Shown here in pieces: positions 1 to 5,227 of a stretch of 5,227 bases of DNA. The position numbers and the translations under genes were made by a program. Positions within the stretch are counted from its first letter, which is position 1. The number at the start of each line of letters is the position of its first letter. The DNA is from an uncultured delta proteobacterium. Lineage in GTDB: Bacteria > Myxococcota_A > Polyangia > Polyangiales > Ga0077539. Where the stretch lies: NCBI GenBank assembly GCA_903860995.1, contig CAIOSS010000861.1, positions 1 through 5,227 on the forward strand. The letters are read 5' to 3'. Under the pieces are notes generated by a model. That model did no database searches and was not told the DNA's origin. It saw only the letters and a program-made list of their open reading frames with translations.

Positions 1-1282
1 CGGCATCCTGCTCCTGGTGGTCGCGGGCGTCGCGCTGGCGTGGGCGAACTCGCCCTGGTCGGCGGGCTACTTCCGGCTCTGGGAGACGCCCCTCGGGGTG
101 CGCCTCGGAGGGTGGGCCTTCGAGCGCCCGCTGGCGTGGTTCGTCAACGACGGCCTCATGGCCATCTTCTTCTTCGTCGTCGGCCTCGAGATCCGCCGCG
201 AGGCGCACCACGGCGAGCTCTCCGAGTGGCGCCGCGCGGCGCTCCCCGCGGCCGCGGCCCTCGGCGGCATGGTCGCCCCCGCCCTGCTCTACCTCCTCGT
301 CGCGGGCGCCCCGGCCACCCGCGCCGGCTGGGGGGTGCCCATGGCGACGGACATCGCCTTCGCCGTCGGCGTCCTCACGCTCCTCGGCCGTCGCGTGCCG
401 GCGGCCCTGCGGGTGCTGCTGCTGGCGCTCGCGGTCATCGACGACCTCGGGGCCATCCTCATCATCGCGATCTTCTACTCGTCGGGCATCGCCGCCTCGG
501 GGGTGCTGGCCGCCGGGGTCGGGCTCGTGCTGCTCTTCGCGATGCGCATGCTCGGCGTGCGCCAGAAGCTCCTCTACGTCGTCCCCACGGTGGTCATCTG
601 GGCCGGAACCTACGCCGCCGGGGTGCACCCCACCATCGCCGGGGTCATCGTCGGCGTGCTCACGCCCGTGCGCGCATGGCTCGGGGCCGACGGCTTCGCG
701 CAGAGCGTCCGCGGCGAGCTCGACCGCCTCGCCGCCCAGGTCCCCTCGCGCCACGAGCTGGCGGAGACGCTGCACCACGTCGACGCGGCCCGCCGCGAGG
801 CCATGTCGCCGGCGTCCAGCCTCATCGAGGCGCTGCACCCCTGGGTGGCCTTCATCATCATGCCGCTCTTCGCGCTCGCCAACGCGGGCGTCTCGCTCCG
901 CGGGCTCTCGCTCGACCGCACGAGCGCCACCGTCGCCGTCGGCGCGGCGCTGGGACTGCTCGTCGGCAAGCCGCTCGGCGTGCTCGTGGCGTGCGGCGTC
1001 GCGCTGCGCCTCGGGGTGGCCACCCTCCCGCGCGGCCTCTCCGCGCGCCACCTCGTGGTGCTCGGCGTGGTCGCTGGCATCGGCTTCACCATGGCCCTCT
1101 TCATCGCGCAGCTCGCCTTCACCTCGCCGGCCATGCTGGGCGCGGCCAAGCTCGGGGTGCTCGCGGCGAGCGGCGCCACCGCCCTGGTGGGCTTCGCGCT
1201 CGGCCGTGCGCTGCTGCCCGCGGCCCCGCCCCCCGACGCCGCGCAGACCGCCGACGAGGCCGAGGCGTCGACGGAGGCGTGA
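1..1282 (+). CDS. nhaA: Na+/H+ antiporter NhaA (5' end cut off by window edge)
   Basis: Inner-membrane antiporter that expels Na+ (or Li+) in exchange for protons, used in pH and sodium homeostasis. The frame is open from the first base; the first whole codon is at 2, and 426 residues are visible before TGA at 1280-1282. The visible protein begins inside transmembrane helix I (GILLLVV, then WANSPW), so roughly 15-30 residues and the start codon lie to the left; the GTG at 17 is internal. Counting from the codon at 2, family signatures are FVNDGLMAIFFFVVGLEIRRE, ATDIAFAVGVL with D117 (E. coli D133), the ion-binding pair D147-D148 in AVIDDLGAI (E. coli D163/D164), HPWVAFIIMPLFALANAG, GKPLG with K323 (E. 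coli K300), and GIGFTMALFIAQLAF. The loop before HPWVAF is about 30 residues longer than in E. coli, and the C terminus carries an Ala/Pro-rich acidic tail. All key residues are present, so it is probably functional. Confidence 0.97.
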   Translation, partial: GILLLVVAGVALAWANSPWSAGYFRLWETPLGVRLGGWAFERPLAWFVNDGLMAIFFFVVGLEIRREAHHGELSEWRRAALPAAAALGGMVAPALLYLLVAGAPATRAGWGVPMATDIAFAVGVLTLLGRRVPAALRVLLLALAVIDDLGAILIIAIFYSSGIAASGVLAAGVGLVLLFAMRMLGVRQKLLYVVPTVVIWAGTYAAGVHPTIAGVIVGVLTPVRAWLGADGFAQSVRGELDRLAAQVPSRHELAETLHHVDAARREAMSPASSLIEALHPWVAFIIMPLFALANAGVSLRGLSLDRTSATVAVGAALGLLVGKPLGVLVACGVALRLGVATLPRGLSARHLVVLGVVAGIGFTMALFIAQLAFTSPAMLGAAKLGVLAASGATALVGFALGRALLPAAPPPDAAQTADEAEASTEA

Positions 1283-1327
1283 TGCGCTCCTCCGTGTGGG
1301 GGCGTAGACAGCGCGGGCGGGCGTCGA

Positions 1328-1386
1328 CTCCCTCGGCGGGAGATGGGTCCAACCTTCGCTGCGCTGGGTTGCGTGCACCGTGGTGC
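1328..1386. terminator. Weak stem-loops in the nhaA/mntP convergent gap
   Basis: The 110-base gap between the convergent nhaA and mntP stop codons holds three small inverted repeats: CTCCC/GGGAG (1328-1332 with 1338-1342, 5-base loop), CAACC/GGTTG (1350-1354 with 1367-1371, 12-base loop) and GCAC/GTGC (1375-1378 with 1383-1386, 4-base loop). A bidirectional terminator is expected here from gene order. However, stems of 4-5 bp without a T tract on either strand are weak evidence, and such pairings arise easily by chance at this GC content. Confidence 0.2.
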
Positions 1387-1392
1387 CGGTCG

Positions 1393-1968
1393 CTACGCCC
1401 CGCGCAGGTGCTCGACGAGGACCTTGCACCCGAGGGCGATGAGCACCACGCCGCCGAAGGCGTCGAGGCGGCGCCCCAGCGCGGACCCGAAGCGGCGCCC
1501 GGCGTAGAGGCCGAGCGCGCTGAGCACGGCGGTGGTGACCCCGATGGTCGCCACGGAGAGCGCGAGCGGGGCGTGGAGCATCGGCAATGTGACCCCGGCG
1601 CCGAGCGCGTCGATGCTGGTCGCGACCGCGAGCGCTAGCAGCACCCGCAGGTCAAACACGCCGCGCCCGGGGGTCTCCTCCGCGGCGGCGTCGGGCTCGC
1701 CGCGGGACTCCCAGAGCATCTTCGCGCCGATGCTGCCGAGGAGGGCGAAGATGATCCAGTGGTCCCAGGCCTCGACGGCGGGGCCGATGCGCCGGCCGAC
1801 GAGCCACCCGATCACGGGCATGAGGGCCTGGAAGCCGCCGAAGAGGGCTGCCACCAGGGCGACGTCGCGCGCCCGCAGGCGCTTCGCCGCGATGCCGCGG
1901 GCGCCCGCGACGGCCATGGCGTCCATCGCGAGCCCGACGGCGAGGAGAACGATCGCGCGGAAGGTCAC
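1393..1968 (-). CDS. mntP: MntP-family manganese efflux pump
   Basis: Small inner-membrane exporter (191 residues; E. coli MntP is 188) that removes excess Mn2+ from the cytoplasm. It has the expected two-half architecture of six hydrophobic segments. The first repeat carries GLAMDAMAV with D16 and then FGGFQALMPVIGW (residues 43-55). A WDHWIIFALLGSIGAKMLWE segment follows at 68-87, then a charged loop at about 88-107. The second repeat carries AVATSIDALGAGV with D120, and the protein ends with FGGVVLIALG near 171-180. The two membrane aspartates match the acidic residues needed for transport in E. coli MntP. The start is GTG at 1968: reading upstream in frame there is no other start codon before the stop of the preceding gene. 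It lies 33 bases downstream of the DUF4236 gene on the same strand, so co-transcription is likely. No good Shine-Dalgarno sequence is visible, and the gap is too short for the yybP-ykoY Mn2+ riboswitch found upstream of many mntP genes. Confidence 0.93.
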   Translation of the reverse strand: MTFRAIVLLAVGLAMDAMAVAGARGIAAKRLRARDVALVAALFGGFQALMPVIGWLVGRRIGPAVEAWDHWIIFALLGSIGAKMLWESRGEPDAAAEETPGRGVFDLRVLLALAVATSIDALGAGVTLPMLHAPLALSVATIGVTTAVLSALGLYAGRRFGSALGRRLDAFGGVVLIALGCKVLVEHLRGA

Positions 1969-2001
1969 GCGGCGCTCATAGCACCGCCCGCCGACGCGGC
2001 G

Positions 2002-2976
2002 TCAGCCCGCGGGGAAGGCCTGGCCCGGGTCGAGCGGGACGATCTCCGCGAAGCCCGTAGACTTCGTGAAGGCCATGGCGTGGTCGAAGCCCGCGACGGC
2101 GCTCGAGGGGTCGACCCCGTCGAGGTTGAGCCGCGCGAAGCCCTCGCGGTCGAAGGCCACCGAGAGCACCGGGACGAAGCCCGGGTGGCCCGTCGCGGGG
2201 TCGACCCGCACGTCCGCCACGTGCACGAAGACCACCGGGAGGGGGAGCAGCGCGAAGGTCTCGCGGGCCACGCGCAGGGCGGCGCTGCAGACGTGGTCCT
2301 GGTAGATCTCCCAGCGGCGCGCGACGGGGAGCTTCCGGCGGCCCGCCTTGCCGGTCGGGGTGACCGTGGGCTGCTCGGTCGGCACCACCGCGGCGCTGTT
2401 GGCGAGGAGCCACGCCTCGACGCACCAGTCCTGCTGCATCGACACGCGGATCGACCCGCCGAGCTCGCGCAATTGCTGGAAGGGCCCCAGGTGCTGGAGC
2501 ACCGCGTCGCACGCGACGACGTGCCCCGCGCGCACCCCTCCGGCCACGTCGTGGAACCACTGCCACCGCGCATGGTTGGCCCGCCACGCCTCGACGGCGA
2601 TGGCGTCCGCGGCGGTCGTGGGGGCCGGCGGGGGCGGCGCGGCGGCGATGGCGTCCCAGTCCCACGCCGCGGGGGCGACGCGGTGGAGCGAGACGAGGCG
2701 CTGCACCAGCGCGTCGTGGGCTGCGACCGCCGCCGAGGGGTCGACGGAGGTCGCGGGCGGCGCGCCCACCCGGCGAGGCGCGCCGGGCGATGACCCGCCG
2801 ATGGGCCCCGACCACGACGCGCCGGTGCCGGGCACCGAGGCGGTGTACTGCGCCCCGTTGGGGCCGACGCCCACGCGGAAGCCGCGCACGCCCCAGGAGA
2901 CCCCGACGCCCCCGGCGCCGAGGTTGAGGCGAAAGCCGCCGGGGAGGTTGAGTCTCTTCGCGAATCGGAATCCCAT
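2002..2976 (-). CDS. DUF4236 domain-containing protein of unknown function
   Basis: 324 residues. The first ~55 residues match the DUF4236 pattern: an MGFRF start, basic residues, RLNLGAGGVGVSWGV (16-30), RVGVGPNGAQYTASVPGTGAS (34-54). This glycine-rich, beta-strand-like module is common at the N terminus of uncharacterised bacterial proteins; its function is not known. A Pro/Ala-rich linker (about 60-125) leads to a long, more conserved-looking region, with a Trp-rich stretch (WRANHARWQWFHDV, 131-144), then YQDHVCSAALRVARETFALLPLP near 225-247, VVFVHVADVRVDP (248-260), and a C-terminal part with SVAFDREGFARLNLDGVDPS and MAFTKSTGFAEIVPL. There is no signal peptide or obvious membrane segment, so a cytoplasmic location is likely. 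ATG at 2976 is chosen because DUF4236 proteins characteristically begin MGFRF and because a purine-rich stretch precedes it. It is the first gene of a probable unit with mntP. I do not assign a function to the C-terminal region. Confidence 0.88.
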   Translation of the reverse strand: MGFRFAKRLNLPGGFRLNLGAGGVGVSWGVRGFRVGVGPNGAQYTASVPGTGASWSGPIGGSSPGAPRRVGAPPATSVDPSAAVAAHDALVQRLVSLHRVAPAAWDWDAIAAAPPPPAPTTAADAIAVEAWRANHARWQWFHDVAGGVRAGHVVACDAVLQHLGPFQQLRELGGSIRVSMQQDWCVEAWLLANSAAVVPTEQPTVTPTGKAGRRKLPVARRWEIYQDHVCSAALRVARETFALLPLPVVFVHVADVRVDPATGHPGFVPVLSVAFDREGFARLNLDGVDPSSAVAGFDHAMAFTKSTGFAEIVPLDPGQAFPAG

Positions 2977-2978
2977 GG

Positions 2979-2985
2979 CTCCCCC
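2979..2985 (-). promoter_or_regulatory. Probable ribosome binding site of the DUF4236 gene
   Basis: On the minus strand, GGGGGAG lies two bases before the ATG at 2976. It contains GGAG and can pair with the 16S rRNA 3' end. The spacing is shorter than the usual 5-9 bases, so it is plausible rather than strong. It supports the MGFRF start. Confidence 0.4.
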
Positions 2986-3002
2986 GATGATGGCCCAAGG
3001 TT

Positions 3003-3039
3003 ACCCCCTCCGCGCGATAGATCCGCGCCGCGCGGGGGT
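3003..3039. repeat. Bulged inverted repeat between divergent genes (possible operator or hairpin)
   Basis: ACCCCC (3003-3008) pairs with GGGGGT (3034-3039), and GCGCG (3012-3016) pairs with CGCGC (3029-3033). A TCC bulge (3009-3011) interrupts the left arm and the loop is 12 bases (3017-3028). Eleven base pairs in all make it the strongest inverted repeat I noticed in the intergenic DNA. Its position between divergent starts would fit an operator or a hairpin in the 5' leader of one of the transcripts. There is no T tract, so a Rho-independent terminator is unlikely. Confidence 0.5.
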
Positions 3040-3055
3040 GCTCTACTCCGCGGCC

Positions 3056-3478
3056 ATGAAGCGTTTCCTCATCGGCTCCGTGTTCACCGCGTGCGCGCTC
3101 GGGGTGACGTCCCCGGCCGCGGCGCAGACCCCGCAGTCCGTCACCCCGGTGGCCTTCGCCGGCCTGCGCGTGGTGCCGTCCCCGGCGGCGACCATCGTGC
3201 GCAACGTCTTCCTGCGCAACCGCGCGCGCTTCGCGGCGTGCGCGCCTGCGGGCACCGCCGGGAGCGTCTCGCTGCGCATGGCCACCGACGCCAACGGACA
3301 GGTGTCCACGTCGATCATCCGCCGCAGCAGCTTCGCGGCCGAGCAGCAGGCCGTCGCGCGCTGCGTGGTGGCGGCCTCGCGCGCCATGCGCTTCCCGGGC
3401 TCGGTGCAGGGCACGCTCGACATCGAGGTCAACGTGGTGCTCGGTACGCCCGACGCCGGGGCCGCCCCCGCCGACTGA
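3056..3478 (+). CDS. Small secreted AgmX/PglI C-terminal-domain-like protein
   Basis: 140 residues. A typical Sec signal peptide opens the protein: basic MKRF, hydrophobic core to about residue 17, then SPAAA with likely cleavage after A23, giving an exported product of about 117 residues. Residues 46-128 follow the pattern of the AgmX/PglI C-terminal domain widespread in myxobacteria: an amphipathic helix with Arg residues ending in C62, a GSVSLRMATDANGQVSTSII strand pair (69-88), SSFAAEQQAVARC with C103, then AMRFPG (110-115) and a final strand DIEVNVVL. The two cysteines and the FP are the typical marks. In M. xanthus such domains usually end larger, multi-domain proteins; here the domain stands alone. 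ATG at 3056 gives the clean signal peptide; an in-frame GTG at 3038 would add six residues. No clear ribosome binding site is visible. The stop codon lies in the first unit of a tandem repeat. The molecular role is unknown. Confidence 0.82.
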   Translation: MKRFLIGSVFTACALGVTSPAAAQTPQSVTPVAFAGLRVVPSPAATIVRNVFLRNRARFAACAPAGTAGSVSLRMATDANGQVSTSIIRRSSFAAEQQAVARCVVAASRAMRFPGSVQGTLDIEVNVVLGTPDAGAAPAD

Positions 3479-3514
3479 CCCCCCCCGCCGACGGACCGCC
3501 CCCGCCGACTGACC
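3464..3514 (+). repeat. Three tandem copies of a 17-bp unit across the stop codon
   Basis: Units lie at 3464-3480, 3481-3497 and 3498-3514. The first and third are identical (GCCCCCGCCGACTGACC); the middle one differs at two positions (first base C instead of G, and T to G at position 13). The first copy encodes the last residues (A-P-A-D) and the TGA stop of the small secreted protein; the rest is non-coding. The two outer copies are identical over 19 bases when two flanking bases are included. Confidence 0.85.
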
Positions 3515-3537
3515 GCCGCCCCGATACGGGCAGGGTC
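3511..3537 (+). terminator. Imperfect hairpin after the secreted-protein gene
   Basis: CCCG-ATA-CGGG (3520-3530) is nested within GACC (3511-3514) and GGTC (3534-3537), with unpaired bases on both sides between the two stems. It starts 33 bases after the TGA at 3476-3478, which would suit a terminator, but there is no T tract and the pairing is interrupted. The rest of the gap up to 3635 shows no convincing promoter or binding site. Confidence 0.2.
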
Positions 3538-3635
3538 GGCTCGTCGCCAGCCGGCGGCGCTTCGAAGGGCGCGCGTTCCGCGGTAGGGTCGCGGACCTGC
3601 ACCGCATCGCCGGGGCACGGACCTGCCCCCCCTCG

Positions 3636-5227
3636 ATGGCCCCTCTACGCCGGTTCTACAGCCTCGCCGCGTCGCTCCCCCTCGTCGCCGTCTCGGCCTA
3701 CGCGCGCCTCCGTGGGGTCGACGGCGTGATCGTCGATGGCGTGGCGCTCCCGCTCGACACCGACGCGCACTACCACCTCCGCCGCGCGGTGCTCACCCTC
3801 CGCGATTTCCCGCACGTCCCCACCGTCGACCCGCTGCTCTGCTGGCCCGAGGGCTGCTCGTCCACCTGGCCGCCGGGCTTCGACCACCTGCTCGCGGTGT
3901 TTCCGTGGGCGCTCGGGCTGAGCCGCGACCTGGTCGCGTCCGCGCGGGTGATGGTGTTCGTCCCGGTGCTCCTCGGCGTGGCGCTGGTGCTCGTGACCCG
4001 GAGCATCGCGCGCCGCCTCGCGGGCGACGCCCCCTACGCCGCGGCCGCGGGGTGGGCCGCGGGGCTGCTGGCCGCGCTGCTGCCGCAGTCGATCGCCATC
4101 ACCGAGGTGGGCCGCACCGACCACCACGGCGCCGAGGCCCTCATCGCCGCGCTCGCCCTGCGCTGGGCGCTCGCGTGGGAGCCCGCCGACGGCCCGCGGG
4201 AGGCGTTGCGCTGGGAGCTCGCCGGGGCGCTCCTGCTGTTCGCCGGCGTGCACGTCTACTGCGGCAGCGTGCTCTTCGCCGCGGTGGCGCTCGCGCTGGT
4301 CACCCTCGCGCGCATCGCCCGCCCCGAGGCCTCGCCCTCGCTCCTGGGCGCCGGGGCGCTCGGGAGCTTCGGCGGCGCCGCGCTCCTCCTGCTCGTCGAC
4401 CACGCGTGGATGGCCGCGCACCGACCGTGGTTCCACCCGCTGCAGCTGTCGCTGCTACAGCCCGCGCTGCTCGCGCTCGCCGGGGCGGCCGCGCTCGGGT
4501 TCGGCGTGGCGTCGCGGCGCGAGCGCGCCCAACGGACGAGGGCGCTGGCGGTGGCGGCCGGTGCGCTGGTCGCGTTCGGCGTCGCGGTGCTGGCGGCGGT
4601 GCCCGCGGCGCGCGCTGCGTTCACGTCGGGCCTCGTCGGCTGGCTCGCCCACCGCGACCCGTGGATGGACGGCATCGCCGAGGTGCGCCCGGTCTTCGAT
4701 CGCTTTCCGACGGGCCTCGACGACTGGCGCCGCGTGCGGGCCATCGGCGCCTCCGTCGCGCTGCTGTTCCCGCTCACGCTGGGCCTCGCGGTGGCGGGCG
4801 AGCGCCCGGTCTCGCGGCGGCGGATCTTCTTCGCCGGGTACGCCCTCGTGCTCGTGGGCGCCACGCTGCTCCAGACGCGCTTCGGTCGACCGCTGGTGAG
4901 CGCGCTCGCCGTCGCCGCGGCCCTCGCCGTCGCCGCCGTCGCGTCCCGGGTCGCGGGCGCCGGCCGCGCCTTGTCCGCGCGGTGGCTGTCGCCCTTGGTG
5001 GTGGCCGCCCCGCTGCTCTGGGTCGCGCTCGACCCGCAGCTCCGCGGGGCGCTGGGCCCGGCGCCCGCGCCGGTGGTGTCGCCGGTGCACGAGGTCGCGC
5101 TCTTCTTCCGGCAACGCCCGGTGCAGGCGGTGCGCGGCCGGGGCCTCGGGGTGCTCGCCTCGTGGGACCGCTCGCAGGACATCCTCGACGTCTCGGGCCG
5201 CCCGGTGGTGCTCACCGGCTTCGGGCC
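3636..5227 (+). CDS. STT3/PglB/AglB-like oligosaccharyltransferase (3' end beyond window)
   Basis: Frame open for 530 codons with no stop before the right edge. ATG at 3636 is the only ATG, GTG or TTG start after the in-frame TGA at 3510; no clear Shine-Dalgarno precedes it. By eye there are about 12-13 hydrophobic segments, the last near 449-465, as in STT3 proteins, which transfer lipid-linked glycans to protein on the outer face of the membrane. Motifs in order: DTDAHYHLRRA (41-51), the first acidic DXD motif of external loop 1; PEG and TWPPGFDHLLA (71-87), typical of prokaryotic STT3-like proteins; EVGRTDHHGAE (157-167), the second acidic motif in DHH form; GIAEVRP (346-352) at the TIXE/SVSE site with its Glu (E349); and, early in the C-terminal periplasmic region, ASWDRSQDI (508-516) in the WWDYG position, followed by a GRPVV segment. 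Only W510 and D511 of WWDYG remain. The family call is firm; donor, acceptor and activity are unknown. The downstream DK/MI region is outside the window. Confidence 0.88.
   Translation, partial: MAPLRRFYSLAASLPLVAVSAYARLRGVDGVIVDGVALPLDTDAHYHLRRAVLTLRDFPHVPTVDPLLCWPEGCSSTWPPGFDHLLAVFPWALGLSRDLVASARVMVFVPVLLGVALVLVTRSIARRLAGDAPYAAAAGWAAGLLAALLPQSIAITEVGRTDHHGAEALIAALALRWALAWEPADGPREALRWELAGALLLFAGVHVYCGSVLFAAVALALVTLARIARPEASPSLLGAGALGSFGGAALLLLVDHAWMAAHRPWFHPLQLSLLQPALLALAGAAALGFGVASRRERAQRTRALAVAAGALVAFGVAVLAAVPAARAAFTSGLVGWLAHRDPWMDGIAEVRPVFDRFPTGLDDWRRVRAIGASVALLFPLTLGLAVAGERPVSRRRIFFAGYALVLVGATLLQTRFGRPLVSALAVAAALAVAAVASRVAGAGRALSARWLSPLVVAAPLLWVALDPQLRGALGPAPAPVVSPVHEVALFFRQRPVQAVRGRGLGVLASWDRSQDILDVSGRPVVLTGFG

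Larger units (their letters stand above)
2977..3055. promoter_or_regulatory. Divergent intergenic region with presumed promoters for both flanking genes
   Basis: These 79 bases separate two genes transcribed away from each other, so promoters for both should lie here or extend into the coding regions. The stretch is locally less GC-rich around 2985-3022 (for example the GATAGAT segment at 3016-3022). I cannot assign convincing -35/-10 pairs on either strand. The main recognisable element is the inverted repeat at 3003-3039, listed separately. Confidence 0.4.

Noticed and set aside
1969..2001. Search for a yybP-ykoY manganese riboswitch ahead of mntP
   Set aside because: Only 33 bases separate mntP from the preceding gene, too short for the roughly 100-base aptamer, and no such fold is apparent.
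1965..2573. Minus-strand open frame of 202 codons that ends in a GTGA overlap with the mntP start
   Set aside because: The overlap looks like translational coupling, but the frame lies inside the DUF4236 gene and encodes an Arg/Ser-rich product without family features, whereas the DUF4236 frame is clearly coding.
2348..3055. Upstream in-frame extension of the secreted-protein gene back to an ATG at 2348
   Set aside because: It would run antisense through the DUF4236 gene and bury the signal peptide that starts at 3056. The extension has no recognisable domain.
3083..3094. Possible lipobox (FTAC, Cys at residue 13) in the secreted-protein leader
   Set aside because: FTAC is a poor match to the L-A/S-G/A-C consensus and the hydrophobic stretch before it is short; the AAA cleavage site after residue 23 fits an ordinary signal peptide better.
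3561..3589. Possible sigma-70-like promoter TTCGAA, 17 bases, TAGGGT ahead of the STT3-like gene
   Set aside because: The spacing is ideal, but each box matches its consensus at only three of six positions, which is expected by chance.
1976..3607. Long minus-strand open frame (543 codons) covering the DUF4236 and secreted-protein genes
   Set aside because: Its translation is mostly Arg/Gly/Ala-rich with no recognisable motif, and it overlaps better-supported genes in other frames. It is a by-product of the high third-position GC.
3645..5215. Long minus-strand open frames opposite the STT3-like gene (3645-4436, 4256-5215, 4455-5114)
   Set aside because: They encode charged or Ser/Thr/Ala-rich low-complexity products with no membrane segments or motifs. 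The plus-strand frame carries ordered STT3 motifs and hydrophobic spans.

Overview
The window (5,227 bases, by eye about three quarters G+C with strongly G/C-biased third codon positions) looks like chromosomal DNA of a high-GC myxobacterium-type bacterium (Myxococcota). The assignment rests on base composition, on a short secreted protein built around the AgmX/PglI C-terminal-type fold typical of that phylum, and on a bacterial STT3-like membrane protein. It is an inference, not a proof. I see no rRNA, tRNA, CRISPR array, insertion sequence or phage gene.

Layout. (1) Positions 1-1282, plus strand: the 3' nearly complete part of an NhaA Na+/H+ antiporter gene, cut at the left edge. (2) 1283-1392: short convergent gap with weak stem-loops. 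(3) 1393-1968, minus strand: MntP-type manganese exporter with a GTG start. (4) 2002-2976, minus strand: a DUF4236-domain protein of unknown role, 33 bases upstream of mntP and probably co-transcribed with it. (5) 2977-3055: divergent intergenic region with a strong inverted repeat at 3003-3039. (6) 3056-3478, plus strand: a small exported protein consisting of one AgmX/PglI C-terminal-like domain. (7) 3479-3635: gap that begins inside a three-copy 17-bp tandem repeat. (8) 3636 to the right edge, plus strand: a large open reading frame that leaves the window without a stop codon, encoding a multi-spanning STT3/PglB/AglB-like oligosaccharyltransferase.

NhaA and MntP are both inner-membrane cation exporters, but they lie on opposite strands and need not be co-regulated. 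The DUF4236 gene and mntP form a likely two-gene unit. The secreted protein and the STT3-like gene share a strand but are 157 bases apart, so a common transcript is possible but not shown. The most interesting item is the STT3-like protein: it keeps the acidic and DHH motifs of the family, but its WWDYG-equivalent site reads SWDRS.
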